DNA from: Streptomyces sp. NBC_00102 | GTDB lineage: Bacteria; Actinomycetota; Actinomycetes; Streptomycetales; Streptomycetaceae | Length of the DNA stretch: 64,000 nucleotides | Reading direction: 5' to 3' | Assembly (NCBI RefSeq): GCF_026343115.1 | Contig: NZ_JAPEMC010000001.1 | Location: 5,745,001 to 5,809,000, forward strand | Part shown: positions 33,860-42,268 of the stretch, in pieces | Layout of the letters: each line of letters opens with the position of its first letter | How positions within the stretch are numbered: the stretch's first letter is position 1 | The notes under the pieces: generated by a model | Told to the model about the DNA's origin: nothing | The model's database searches: none | The model's input: only the letters and a program-made list of their open reading frames with translations | Program-made: the position numbers and the translations under genes

Positions 33860-34771
33860 ATGTCATCGAGTCATGAGCGGACGACGACCCGGACGAACGG
33901 CCCCGAGCGCGACGCGGACGGCGTTCGGTGGTCCGCCTCGGCGTGGGTGCGTCTGCCGGTGATGTTCGTGACGATGCTGCTGGTCATCGGAGTCTGCGCC
34001 GGAATCAACGGAGTTGCCGACGGCACCGCGCTGACCGCACTTCTCGCGGGGGTCGCCACCGGCGGGCTCGCGCTGGCCGCCTACGTCGGACTGGTGCGGT
34101 ACCTGGAAGGCCGCAAGTCGCGGGAACTGACGCTTTCTCAGGCGCGCCCGGAACTCGGTCGGGGAACCCTGTTCGGTGTGGGTCTGTTCGCCTGCACCAT
34201 CGCCCTGGTGGCGATGGCCGGGGACTACCAGGTCCACGGCTGGGGCTCGATCAGTGGCGCCCTGACCACCCTGGGGCTGATGATCTCCGCTGCGGTGACC
34301 GAGGAACTGGCCTTTCGGGGTGTCCTGTTCCGGGTGCTGGAGGAGAAGGCCGGCACCTGGGGCGCACTGATCACCTCCGGACTCCTCTTCGGAGGGCTGC
34401 ACTTGATCAACAAGGACGCGACGCTCTGGGGCGCGGCGGCCATCGCCATCGAGGCCGGGCTGATGCTCGGCGCGGCGTACGTCGCCACGCGCTCTCTGTG
34501 GCTGGTCATCGGGGTGCACCTGGGCTGGAACATGGCCGAACAGGGCATCTTCGGCACCAACGTGTCGGGTGCCGGGGGCGGATCCGCAGGCCTGCTGGAC
34601 GCCTCCGTCCACGGCTCCCCGATACTCACCGGCGGCACCTTCGGCCCCGAGGCGAGCGTCTTCGCCATTCTGGTGTGCGCGGTACCCACCGTGCTGTTCC
34701 TGATCGCCGCCAAGCGCCGCAACCGCATCCACCCCCGCGCGGCGACGGCTCCGGCGGCGCGGCAGCACTGA
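33860..34771 (+). CDS. CPBP-family intramembrane glutamic protease
   Basis: A 303-residue membrane protein with about eight hydrophobic segments. The CPBP/CAAX signature motifs are present in order: TEELAFRGVLFRVLEE (EExxxR), LFGGLHLIN (FxxxH) and GVHLGWNMAEQG (HxxxN/D-like). GGAGGAGG lies just upstream of ATG. In bacteria these proteases act on membrane peptides, including bacteriocin immunity and maturation; here the substrate is unknown. A Gly/Ser-rich loop lies before the last segment. Confidence 0.87.
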   Translation: MSSSHERTTTRTNGPERDADGVRWSASAWVRLPVMFVTMLLVIGVCAGINGVADGTALTALLAGVATGGLALAAYVGLVRYLEGRKSRELTLSQARPELGRGTLFGVGLFACTIALVAMAGDYQVHGWGSISGALTTLGLMISAAVTEELAFRGVLFRVLEEKAGTWGALITSGLLFGGLHLINKDATLWGAAAIAIEAGLMLGAAYVATRSLWLVIGVHLGWNMAEQGIFGTNVSGAGGGSAGLLDASVHGSPILTGGTFGPEASVFAILVCAVPTVLFLIAAKRRNRIHPRAATAPAARQH

Positions 34772-34861
34772 AGCCGGGCGGCGGCCACATCACCGGCGCG
34801 TGGAGGCAGCGACAACGCCCCCTACTCCGGCCGTCACCGGCCGGCAGGGGGCCGCTTGCGC

Positions 34862-35057
34862 AGGTCGGGGTCAGTTGCTGGTGGCCATGGCCGTCCGGTA
34901 CGCCTGCTTGAGCTTGGGGCCTCCGCAGCAGGGACACCTTCGAGTGCTGCCACCCGAGATGCTCGGCGAAATCCTTGCCGTTGACCGTGGCGTCCGTCTC
35001 GTCGATGTGGAGCCGGGCGACGATGCGGGAGTCGAACAGCCAGAAGTCGAAAGACTA
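34862..35057 (-). pseudogene. Decayed DUF6879/XRE regulator remnant
   Basis: On the minus strand one frame reads SFDFWLFDSRIVARLHIDE, which resembles the conserved core of DUF6879. It then runs straight into NGKDFAEHLGWQHSKVSLL, which looks like the helix-turn-helix of an XRE regulator. A TAG directly precedes the first piece, there is no start codon, and both parts are truncated. The pieces look like a deletion junction between two genes that usually lie side by side in Streptomyces XRE clusters; an intact XRE/DUF397 pair lies 0.6 kb away. The remainder of the 34772-35083 gap shows nothing else. Confidence 0.55.
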
Positions 35058-35083
35058 CGCGCTCCGGTCCAGGCCTGGGCCTC

Positions 35084-35551
35084 ATGGAGACCACGGGCGT
35101 CGTTCGGCGCGGGACGGCGGAGCGCGTACGCGACACCCTGGAGCGGCTCGTCAGTGAGCGGGACGTATGGGTGTCGACGTCGCACCCCGGCCACGGGCCG
35201 CACCAACTGCCGTTGTGGTTCTCGTGGGACGGGCGAGCCGTGTGGATGTGTACCAGCGCCACTTCCGCCACCGTGCGCAACCTCCGCGCGGAACCGCGCG
35301 TACAGCTGTCGCTGCCGGACACCTACGACGTGGTGCTCCTCCAGGGCGAGGCGGAGTGCTTCCCCGATCAGGAGGTGCCCGAAGAGGCGGCGGAGGCGTT
35401 CGCCGACAAGTTCGGGTGGGACCCACGCGCGGAGGAGGGGCTGTTCGTGTACGTACGCGTGGTCCCGAGCACGGTGCGCGCCTGGCGCGGAGTGCCCGAA
35501 CTGCGCGGGAGGGTCATTGTGCGTGATGGGGAGTGGCTCGCGGCGCCGTAG
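35084..35551 (+). CDS. Pyridoxamine 5'-phosphate oxidase-like flavoprotein
   Basis: A 155-residue split-barrel protein of the PNPOx-like FMN/F420 group. Typical features are VWVSTSHPGHGPHQLPLWFSWDG, the loop TSATSATVRNLRAEPRVQLSL and the late RVVPSTVRAWRG. These small proteins reduce or bind cofactors; a dedicated role in vitamin B6 synthesis is unlikely. The ATG follows a decayed gene remnant, and the ribosome binding site is weak (CCTGGGCCTC), so the true start could be slightly downstream. Confidence 0.8.
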   Translation: METTGVVRRGTAERVRDTLERLVSERDVWVSTSHPGHGPHQLPLWFSWDGRAVWMCTSATSATVRNLRAEPRVQLSLPDTYDVVLLQGEAECFPDQEVPEEAAEAFADKFGWDPRAEEGLFVYVRVVPSTVRAWRGVPELRGRVIVRDGEWLAAP

Positions 35552-35618
35552 TGACCGAGGGCGGCCTGCGGAGAGGCGCCATGCGCCGAGCCCCGCACCG
35601 GACCGTGCCGGTGTGGGG

Positions 35619-35654
35619 CGGGCGAATCGGCGGGCGAATCGGCGGGCGAATCAG
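35619..35654. repeat. 12-bp tandem repeat at the DUF397 gene end
   Basis: Three copies of CGGGCGAATCGG run head to tail, the third diverged (CGGGCGAATCAG). The last copy overlaps the stop codon of the DUF397 gene. Slippage here could add residues to or remove residues from its C-terminus. Confidence 0.7.
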
Positions 35655-35836
35655 CTCTGGGCGGCGTAGGAGACGAAGTCGCGCCAGGCGGTGGGGGAGA
35701 GGGCGAGTTCGGGGCTCAACTGGTCCTTGGAGTCGCGGACGTGGATCGCCTGCGTGCCTCGTGCGACCTCGACGCAGTCGTCCCCCTGCGAGCCGCTGTA
35801 GCTGCTCTTGAACCAGGTCAGTTCGGACGTGCTCAT
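35651..35836 (-). CDS. DUF397 protein (partner of the XRE regulator)
   Basis: A 61-residue DUF397 protein: TWFKSSYSGSQGDDCVEVA, then HVRDSKD and SPTAWRDFVSYA, all family hallmarks. Its ATG overlaps the stop of the XRE gene. Such XRE/DUF397 pairs (WhiJ-like) are numerous in Streptomyces, where they modulate development and secondary metabolism, apparently with the small protein binding the regulator. Confidence 0.9.
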   Translation of the reverse strand: MSTSELTWFKSSYSGSQGDDCVEVARGTQAIHVRDSKDQLSPELALSPTAWRDFVSYAAQS

Positions 35837-36726
35837 AGCGCTCCTCGCAATCGCTTCAACAGGCTCAGGGAGTCCTCGGGAGGCAGTGCCTGTGAGCGCA
35901 GTTTCGCATACCGCTGATGAAGCAAGCTGATCTCCTTCGCGTTGGCGATCAGCCGTCCGTTCTGCTGTCCTTCGGAGTAGGCGAACCAACGATTGTCGGG
36001 AGCCTCGGCCAGACGCATGGGCCCGTCCATCCCCGCGTGCGAGGGCTGGCGCAGGGGCATCACCTGGAACTCGATGTTCCAGTGGTGGTCGATCAACTCC
36101 AGTAGCCGGTCGAACTGTTCGCGGGTCACGTCCTCCCCGCCCGTCCACCGCTCCAGCACCGCCTGCTCCACGATGAAGCTGAACGCGGTCGGCGGCTTCC
36201 GGCTCACCGCCAGCAGCTCCTGGCGGGCGAGCCGCGCCGCGATCCGCTCCTCCAGCTCGTCCGGGTCCGGCAGCGGGGGGACGTCGAGCGAGACCGCTCG
36301 TGCGTACGCCTCCGTCTGCAGCAGGCCCGGGACCACTCGGCACTCGTACGTGTAGAGGCTGATGGCCGTCGTCTCCACCCGTGCCCACTGCCGGAACCAA
36401 CTCGCCAGCCCTGCCTGCCGTGTGAGGTGTGGCGCGGCTTTCCTCAGTGCTCCGGTGTTCCCGAACACCGGCTCGGCGCGTTCCACGAAGTCGCGGTCGG
36501 GCATCCGGCGGCCCTGCTCGATCGAGGCGACCGTGTGTTTGGAGAATCCCACCTTGGCGGCGAACTCCTCGCGGGAGAGGCCCGCGTGCTCCCGTAGCGC
36601 CTGGACGAAGGCGCCGAACGTGCGCAGGCTGTCCGACATCCCCGGCTCGGCGCCGACTCCCGCTCCCGCGCCCGTTCCTCCTGACGTCGCTCCCGCAGGA
36701 TCGTCATCCGTGTTCTCGTAGGCCAC
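35833..36726 (-). CDS. XRE-family regulator with DUF5753 domain (WhiJ-like)
   Basis: A 297-residue regulator. The helix-turn-helix (FVQALREHAGLSREEFAAKV, then FSKHTVASIEQGRRMP) is followed by a DUF5753 domain with YECRVVPGLLQTEAYARAV, EQAVLERWTGG and the late DNRWFAYSEG. GTG at 36726 was chosen because it has an AAAGG-type site and adds a Gly/Ala-rich N-tail; ATG at 36639 would start just before the HTH. Overlap with DUF397 indicates a two-gene unit. A small dyad, GCGTACGC (36832-36839), lies upstream and may be its operator. Confidence 0.9.
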   Translation of the reverse strand: MAYENTDDDPAGATSGGTGAGAGVGAEPGMSDSLRTFGAFVQALREHAGLSREEFAAKVGFSKHTVASIEQGRRMPDRDFVERAEPVFGNTGALRKAAPHLTRQAGLASWFRQWARVETTAISLYTYECRVVPGLLQTEAYARAVSLDVPPLPDPDELEERIAARLARQELLAVSRKPPTAFSFIVEQAVLERWTGGEDVTREQFDRLLELIDHHWNIEFQVMPLRQPSHAGMDGPMRLAEAPDNRWFAYSEGQQNGRLIANAKEISLLHQRYAKLRSQALPPEDSLSLLKRLRGAL

Positions 36727-36988
36727 CGTCGGCCACCTTTCGCGCGCACCCGCCCCGCCGTACCGCTTCTGACCTTGTCGCACGCGCCGCACGGAACTGG
36801 ACGCCACCGAGCGTGCGCGTGTGACCTCATAGCGTACGCGTAGAGGGAGGGGTGAGTTCGGGCGTTCGTGCACATCACGGAGGCCTCCGCGTTGACGTGC
36901 AGGCGTTCCAGGGGTGGGTCCGACTCGTCCTCTGCGGGACTGAGGCGAATCCGCGCCGCGTCCTGTGAACGGCGGCGCGGTCGTCCGC

Positions 36989-37519
36989 TCAAGAAGAGCC
37001 GGGTCGGCGGCCGGCCGTAAGACGTCGGGCGTGGGCACGGATCCGCTCGCGGTCCTCGGGGAAGACGCTGTCCCACTCCGTGTCCAGGTCGAACCACGCC
37101 GCAGGCTGGCCCTGCTCGCCCACGAGTGGTGCATCGCGCTCCACGGTCGCGGTGTACGACAGGCCCAATGTCGGGGACAAGTCGGGCCGGTAGGAACGAA
37201 CGGTCACGGCGGCCGGCTCGGCGTGCAGTTCCACCCGCAGGCCGGTTTCCTCCAGCAGCTCGCGTGCCGCGCCCTGCCGGGGAGTTTCGTACCGCTCCAC
37301 CTCTCCGCCCGGCGGCACCCAACCGCGCACACGGTGCTTGACCAGAACGATGTACTTCGCACCGGGGTCGGTGACCCACACTTCCGCTGCCAGCGGTTCC
37401 ATCGGACGTTGCCGGGCTTCGTCCAGCCAGATCCTGGCACTGTCGAACTCCCATACCGCCGAGCGGGCGTCCTCGGCGGCTTCGTCCAAGATCAGCTGAT
37501 CGAGTTCATGACGGCTCAT
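36989..37519 (-). CDS. NUDIX hydrolase
   Basis: A 176-residue protein with a complete NUDIX box at 71-93 (GGEVERYETP, then RELLEETG), giving the metal-binding EExxE set. Flanking strands are KYIVLVKHRVRGWVPP and a late WFDLDTEWDSVFPED. Substrates are usually nucleoside diphosphates linked to another group, and the sequence does not narrow this. ATG at 37519 is preceded by GTGGCGG. No operon partner is evident. Confidence 0.88.
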   Translation of the reverse strand: MSRHELDQLILDEAAEDARSAVWEFDSARIWLDEARQRPMEPLAAEVWVTDPGAKYIVLVKHRVRGWVPPGGEVERYETPRQGAARELLEETGLRVELHAEPAAVTVRSYRPDLSPTLGLSYTATVERDAPLVGEQGQPAAWFDLDTEWDSVFPEDRERIRAHARRLTAGRRPGSS

Positions 37520-37728
37520 CCGCCACACCCTAGATGGTTGATTCCAGGGGTAGTTGCGGCTGCGGGGTGAAAGACACCGAGCCGTCGCCACGCGACAGGA
37601 CAGACTCGCGGTCCGCTTCGAGGTGGTCGGCACAGGGGTGGGGAGAGGCGCGCCGAAGGCCGCTGCCTTCCAGGTCAAGGGCCCTTTATTCACCCGTCCG
37701 CCGTTCGCGGTCGTGTTCTAATCGCAGG

Positions 37729-38412
37729 ATGACGAAGATCGAATCAGAGCGGATACGGCGCTGGCTGACCGGCTGGACCGTGGCTCGCTCCCTGCCCCAG
37801 GCCGAGCCCGTCGCGTCCGCCGGTGACGGCCTGCGATCCACGTGCGACCAGCCCGGCCGCGAGGTCGAGGTAATCGCGCTCCGTGCGGACGAGGAGCCCC
37901 AGTCCGTGGCACGGCTGGCGGCGGTCGTCGCCGCCGAGAGGCGGACCACCTGGCTCACGGTGCCCACGCTTCGCCCGGCCGCTGTCGAGGCTGCCGTCGG
38001 CGCCGCTGGACTGGAGTTGGTCCACAAGTCCGAGTGGTTCATGGCGATCGATCTGGCCGAGCACCCGCAGCACGCGCCCGCCGCGCCGTACGAGCGCGAG
38101 GTCCGCACGGACGGGCCGATCACGATCGTCTCCCTCCGCGACGCCTCCGGAGAGGTGGCGGCGCGCGGCACCATCGCCGTGGTCGGAGCCGAAGCGATCG
38201 CCGACCGCATCGAGACGGACCCGGCGCACCGCCGACGCGGCCTGGGCCGCGCCACGATGAGCGCTCTGGTGGAGGCCGCCGTGGCCCAGGGCGCCCGTAC
38301 CGGTCTTCTCATCGCCAGCGAGGAGGGCCAGCACCTCTACTCCTCCCTCGGCTGGCACTACGAAGCCGACGTCCTGATTGCCCGAAGGCCGACGGTTCCC
38401 TCCAGCCGGTAG
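37729..38412 (+). CDS. GNAT-family N-acetyltransferase
   Basis: A 227-residue acetyltransferase. The acetyl-CoA binding motif is DPAHRRRGLGRATMSALVEA near residue 165, followed by GLLIASEEGQHLYSSLGWHY, the standard GNAT ending. The N-terminal half is less conserved and probably forms the acceptor site. ATG at 37729 has GCAGG only a few bases upstream. The acceptor is unknown. Confidence 0.85.
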   Translation: MTKIESERIRRWLTGWTVARSLPQAEPVASAGDGLRSTCDQPGREVEVIALRADEEPQSVARLAAVVAAERRTTWLTVPTLRPAAVEAAVGAAGLELVHKSEWFMAIDLAEHPQHAPAAPYEREVRTDGPITIVSLRDASGEVAARGTIAVVGAEAIADRIETDPAHRRRGLGRATMSALVEAAVAQGARTGLLIASEEGQHLYSSLGWHYEADVLIARRPTVPSSR

Positions 38413-38531
38413 GCGGGCTCGTGTCGGCCGGCCCGTCACCGGGTCGGAGCACGAAAGCTCTGGAGGGGACACGCACCGCGAGTCCTGGTGGATCGTGTCG
38501 AGCGGAACGGATGCGGGGCGCGCCGGAAGCC

Positions 38532-40502
38532 TCATCGCGGCCCCCGGCCCGTGGTGCGTACGGGTTGGTAATGGTCAGGGGCGGATTCGAGAAGGCCCTC
38601 ACCGTGAGAGGCGCCGTGCAACCCCGCGCGTACCGTTTCGACTTCCGTTTTCCGTAGAGTTCCGGTGATCACGGCGAGGGGGCCGGTGATCCGGACGGCC
38701 TCGGGGACGGCCTCATGACGGCCCAGCAGCGCGAGCACCGGGGACAGTTCGGCCGCGGGCGTTTCGAGTACGAACCGGTCGACCGGTTCGCAGACGGTCG
38801 TGCCGGCTCGCCCGAGTGCTTCGCGGACGACCAGCTCGGTCGTGCGCCGGACCCCCGCGGCGCGTGGGCTGGGCGGCACGTAGCCGCTGGCGGTGACGGT
38901 GATACGGACGTCGGTCACCTGCCATCCGTGCGGGCCGACCGACAAGGGCGTGTGGAGGTACCCGAGGATCGCGGCCCGGTATTCGTCGACGGTTCCGTAC
39001 ACGTGCAGGGGGAGCGTCGCCCGTTCCGCGGCGATGACGAGCTCGACGCCGGTGCCCGGCGCGGCCGGTTCCACGGTCATGGCGAGGGTGTAGTCGTGAC
39101 GGTGCCCGGGCTCGCCCCTGTACAGCGCGGCGGTGCCGGTTCCCGACGGCCGTTCGACGCACACCACGCCGGTGTCGTGGAAGTCGACGTCGATGCCGTA
39201 TTCGGCTGCCAGCGTGTCGGCAAGGACCTCCTGCTGCACCACGCCGTAGATCCGGATCCGTGCGGCACCACGTTCGGGCCGCAGGGCGATCATCGGATCG
39301 ATGTCGGCGAGTTCTCTCAGTGCCTGGTGCACCTCGCCCTGCCGGGCGGGATCACGGGCGACCACCCTGGTCTCGAAGCCCGGTTCCGGCAGTGCCGCTG
39401 TCGTCGTGCGCGCGGGCGGGCGGCAGCCGAGCCAGTCTCCGATCCGGGCACCGTCGAGGCCCCGGACGCGTGCGATCTGGCCGGCCGTCGCCCGAGAGCG
39501 CTGGACGGCGCCGCCGGGTTCGAAGACCTCCACGGCCGTCACGGTCGCCGGCCCGTCACCACCGAGCGACACCCGATCGCGGACGCCGAGCGTTCCGGTA
39601 CGCATCCGCACCGTGCAGACCCGCTGCCCTCCCGGTGACCTTTCGACCTTGAACACCTCGGCGGCCGCAGGTGCGTGTTCGGGGCCCGGTGCCACGGCCA
39701 GTGACTCGGTGACGAAACTGATCAGAGACCGCACACCGGCACCGGTCCTGGCCGACCCGTACAGCACCGGACGCACGTCACCGGCACGAGTGAGGCGCCC
39801 CAGGGCCGCACGCAGCCGCCGCGTCCCGAGGGGGCGGTTCCGGGCGAGCCACTCCGTGAGCAGGTCCTCGTCGTGGTCCGCGAGCAGCCCGGTCAGACGT
39901 TCCGCCTCGACGGGATCGTCCCACGCGCACGGAGCGGCCCCGGCAGAGGGCGTACCGGGGTCGTGCACATGGCCGAGAGGTACGAGAGCCGTGCTCAGGC
40001 GGCTCCGGATCCCCTCAAGGACCTTCTCGGGCGCGGCACCGACCCGATCGATCTTGTTGACGAAGAAGACCACGGGGATACCCAGGCGATCCAGCGCCCG
40101 GTACAGGACGATGGTCTGCGCCTGTACGCCCTCCACGGCGGACAGCACCAGAACCGCGCCGTCGAGGACCGCCAAGGAGCGGTCGACCTCGGCGATGAAA
40201 TCGGGATGGCCCGGGGTGTCGACGAGGTTGACGGTCACGCCATCGATCTCGAACGCCGCGACGGCGGACCGGATGGTGATGCCCCGTTGCCGCTCCAGAG
40301 ACAGCGTGTCGGTCTGGGTCGTGCCGTCGTCCACCCGGCCGGCCCGGTCGATGGCGCCGCCGGCGTGCAGCAGCGCCTCGGTCAGACTGGTCTTGCCGGC
40401 GTCGACATGGGCCACCACGCCCAGGTTGAGCCGCCGGGTGCCGAGCGTCGCTCGGGTGGCGATGTCATGGCGTGCGGGGGTGGGGGAGTGCGGACGGTTC
40501 AT
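38532..40502 (-). CDS. OtrA/TetM-type ribosomal protection GTPase
   Basis: A 656-residue EF-G-like protein that in characterised relatives removes tetracyclines from the ribosome. The GTPase motifs are intact: AHVDAGKT (31-38), RGITIRSA, DTPGH (95-99) and NKID (149-152). Domains II-V follow, with family-like segments such as GVVQQEVLADTLAAEYGID. Overall length matches Otr(A) (about 660 residues) rather than EF-G (about 700), and the N-terminus carries about 24 extra residues. AGGAG lies unusually close to the ATG. The upstream leader ORF and hairpin suggest drug-induced translation. Intrinsic resistance or self-protection is inferred. Confidence 0.87.
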   Translation of the reverse strand: MNRPHSPTPARHDIATRATLGTRRLNLGVVAHVDAGKTSLTEALLHAGGAIDRAGRVDDGTTQTDTLSLERQRGITIRSAVAAFEIDGVTVNLVDTPGHPDFIAEVDRSLAVLDGAVLVLSAVEGVQAQTIVLYRALDRLGIPVVFFVNKIDRVGAAPEKVLEGIRSRLSTALVPLGHVHDPGTPSAGAAPCAWDDPVEAERLTGLLADHDEDLLTEWLARNRPLGTRRLRAALGRLTRAGDVRPVLYGSARTGAGVRSLISFVTESLAVAPGPEHAPAAAEVFKVERSPGGQRVCTVRMRTGTLGVRDRVSLGGDGPATVTAVEVFEPGGAVQRSRATAGQIARVRGLDGARIGDWLGCRPPARTTTAALPEPGFETRVVARDPARQGEVHQALRELADIDPMIALRPERGAARIRIYGVVQQEVLADTLAAEYGIDVDFHDTGVVCVERPSGTGTAALYRGEPGHRHDYTLAMTVEPAAPGTGVELVIAAERATLPLHVYGTVDEYRAAILGYLHTPLSVGPHGWQVTDVRITVTASGYVPPSPRAAGVRRTTELVVREALGRAGTTVCEPVDRFVLETPAAELSPVLALLGRHEAVPEAVRITGPLAVITGTLRKTEVETVRAGLHGASHGEGLLESAPDHYQPVRTTGRGPR

Positions 40503-40554
40503 GGCTCCTCGTGTGCGGGTCGGCGACGGCGGCGGGGCACACGAGTCGGCGCAT
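40465..40554 (-). promoter_or_regulatory. Leader ORF and hairpin of a probable translational attenuator
   Basis: A 29-codon ORF starting MRRLVCPAAVADPHTR (ATG at 40554; a longer version could start at 40575) overlaps the start of the resistance gene in another frame and ends at 40465. Within it, CTCGTGTGC and GCACACGAG (40537-40545 and 40508-40516 on the plus map) form a perfect 9-bp stem. Its 3' arm runs into the GAGGAG ribosome binding site. Stalling of ribosomes on the leader would open the stem, as in known antibiotic-inducible attenuators. Inference from structure only. Confidence 0.5.
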
Positions 40555-40743
40555 GATGGGGTCCGTTTCTCTCATGGGTCACGGAGCGAATGTCCGGACG
40601 CGATGTTCCAAGAGGGCGTTCGGCTCTGTCAACGGATTTCCATGGGCGTGGGCCGCGTTTCCACCCGCCGACGTGGGTGCGGGCGGAAGTCCGACGGATT
40701 GGATACTGGCCCTCCACACAGGCACGGATGAGGAGCGCGACGC

Positions 40744-41253
40744 ATGACCAGTGACGATCGCATAGGACCGCCCAGTCTTGGCAGCGAACGCGACACGTTG
40801 CGGGCCTTTCTCGACTATCACCGCGCAACCCTCGCCATGAAGTGCGAAGGGCTCACCGACGAGGAACTGCGGCAGCAGTCGATGCCACCGTCCACGCTTT
40901 CCCTGCTCGGTCTGGTGCGGCACATGGCGGAGGTGGAGCGGGCTTGGTTCCGTCGAGTCTTCGAGGACAACCATGCGCCCCTGGTCTGGTCCGACAAGGT
41001 CGACTTTCAGGCAGCGTACGACGCGAGCGCGTCGACCAGGGCTGAGGCGTTCATGGCCTGGGATGCCGAGGTGGAGAACTCGCGCCGTATCGAGCGGGAG
41101 GCTGAGTCCCTGGACCAGACCGGGTTCCAGCCGCGATGGGGCGAGACGGTGTCGCTGCGGATGGTGATGGTGCACGTGCTTCTGGAGTACGGCCGCCACA
41201 ACGGGCACGCGGACTTCCTGCGGGAAGGTGTCGACGGGACCACGGGCGCCTGA
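40744..41253 (+). CDS. DinB-family protein (DUF664)
   Basis: A 169-residue DinB/YfiT-like four-helix protein: TLRAFLDYHRATLAMKCEGL, LSLLGLVRHMAEVERAWFRR and the terminal LLEYGRHNGHADFLREGVDG. These carry the three His positions that bind a metal in the fold. The DUF664 group often acts as thiol-dependent S-transferases (mycothiol or bacillithiol), a possible but unproven role here. GAGGAG lies eight bases upstream of ATG. It diverges from the ribosomal protection gene. Confidence 0.87.
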   Translation: MTSDDRIGPPSLGSERDTLRAFLDYHRATLAMKCEGLTDEELRQQSMPPSTLSLLGLVRHMAEVERAWFRRVFEDNHAPLVWSDKVDFQAAYDASASTRAEAFMAWDAEVENSRRIEREAESLDQTGFQPRWGETVSLRMVMVHVLLEYGRHNGHADFLREGVDGTTGA

Positions 41254-41325
41254 GACTGCGGGAGCCGTCGGACTCCACACGCTGGTCCGTTCCGGAGAAC
41301 CGCCTGCGGGTCTGGGCGTCGGGAG

Positions 41326-41622
41326 TTGATCCTGGGGAGGGCGCAGTCCGATTCGGGTCAAGGAGAAACCGTCATCCTCTTCATCGTGATCGCCTACGTG
41401 ACCGCGTGGCTCGCTTTCTCGCTGCTCGGATTCTGGAAGCTGACCGACCCGAGGCACCAGATGCTGTTGTCCGGCTCCCTGGTCGCGGTCGCTGCCGGGG
41501 TCACCTTCGGCGTGTTGCGCAGCGCCGGCCTCGGTGTTTTTGTCTTCGGCATCGGCGTGATCGGGGCACTCTTGAGACTCGGACGCGCATGGGGCCGGCT
41601 GCCCGTCGTTCCTCCCCGCTGA
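41326..41622 (+). CDS. Small membrane protein, start uncertain
   Basis: Up to 98 residues with two or three membrane segments (VILFIVIAYVTAWLAFSLLG, LLSGSLVAVAAGVTFGVL, LGVFVFGIGVIGALLRLG). The frame opens at TTG 41326 without a ribosome binding site. A strong AAGGAG at 41360-41365 is instead followed by GTC (41371) and ATC (41374), with no standard start until GTG about 20 bases on, so the true start is unclear. Function unknown. Confidence 0.5.
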   Translation: MILGRAQSDSGQGETVILFIVIAYVTAWLAFSLLGFWKLTDPRHQMLLSGSLVAVAAGVTFGVLRSAGLGVFVFGIGVIGALLRLGRAWGRLPVVPPR

Positions 41623-41639
41623 CTGGCCGCGACCTGGAT

Positions 41640-41830
41640 TCCTCCGGCGGGAGTGAGCCTGTCGACGCGGCCCTCGCCGAGACGGTCGCACTCGACGAGG
41701 GTGCCGTCCAGGAGTACTCATTCCGGCGCCCAGCGCTACACAGGGCGAAGGACAGGGTCGATCTCGGCCAGCATTTCGTGCAACTGACGAGCCCCCAGTG
41801 CCGCGCATGTCGTACCAGCGCCCAGCGGCC
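41640..41830 (-). pseudogene. Decayed IS5-family transposase fragment
   Basis: The minus strand carries VLLDGTLVECDRLGEGRVDR, which resembles the segment around the first catalytic Asp of Streptomyces IS5-type transposases (LDGTLAECDR-type). It is preceded by LHEMLAEIDPVLRP in the same frame, with stop codons between. No start, no later catalytic residues and no inverted repeats remain. It lies in the 646-base gap 41623-42268, otherwise filled by degenerate repeats and a structured leader. Confidence 0.6.
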
Positions 41831-41885
41831 CCCGTCTGCCGTGCTCCTCAGCGCCGGCTCGGAACCCGGCTGTCCGGTCTCGGGG

Positions 41886-41912
41886 CTCGGTTCTCGGAAC
41901 TCGGTTCTCGGA
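41886..41912. repeat. Direct repeat in a degenerate low-complexity tract
   Basis: CTCGGTTCTCGGA occurs at 41886-41898 and again at 41900-41912, inside a longer tract (about 41870-42060) of imperfect TCGGG/TTCGGG-type repeats with no supported gene. The tract may be a by-product of repeated slippage after the transposase decay. Confidence 0.5.
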
Positions 41913-42197
41913 TCTCAAGGTTCGGGTCTCGGGGTTCGAGCTTCGCTGTCTCCTCCGCCGTGCCCCATCACTCGTTCGAGGGGCCTGGAGAGGCGTTCGG
42001 GCCGACGCTTGAGCTTCGGGATTCGGGGGTCGGGATGCGAGGTCCGGGATTCGAGCGGTGTTGTTCATCCGGGAGGTAGGTAAGGGGGTTTGGGGAAACC
42101 TCCCCTCCCTCCCACCCCGTCACGGCCAGCAAGTATGACTAATGGTGAACGAGTTGCGACGGAGAGTCGCGGCTGCTTACGGTGCCCCCAACGAAAC

Positions 42198-42233
42198 GAC
42201 CCCGACGCGGTGTTACAGCACCAGGCCGGGGTC
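42198..42233 (+). promoter_or_regulatory. Two-part stem-loop upstream of the winged-helix gene
   Basis: Outer arms GACCCCG (42198-42204) and CGGGGTC (42227-42233) enclose an inner stem GGTG/CACC (42209-42212, 42219-42222). The structure lies 36-71 bases before the GTG at 42269. I believe very similar elements precede related Streptomyces genes, but this is memory, not a search. A transcript leader or attenuator is likely. An ORF from ATG 42136 crosses it, but I do not regard it as a gene. Confidence 0.5.
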
Positions 42234-42268
42234 TCACCAAAGATCGACTACCGAGAAAGACCGATCTC

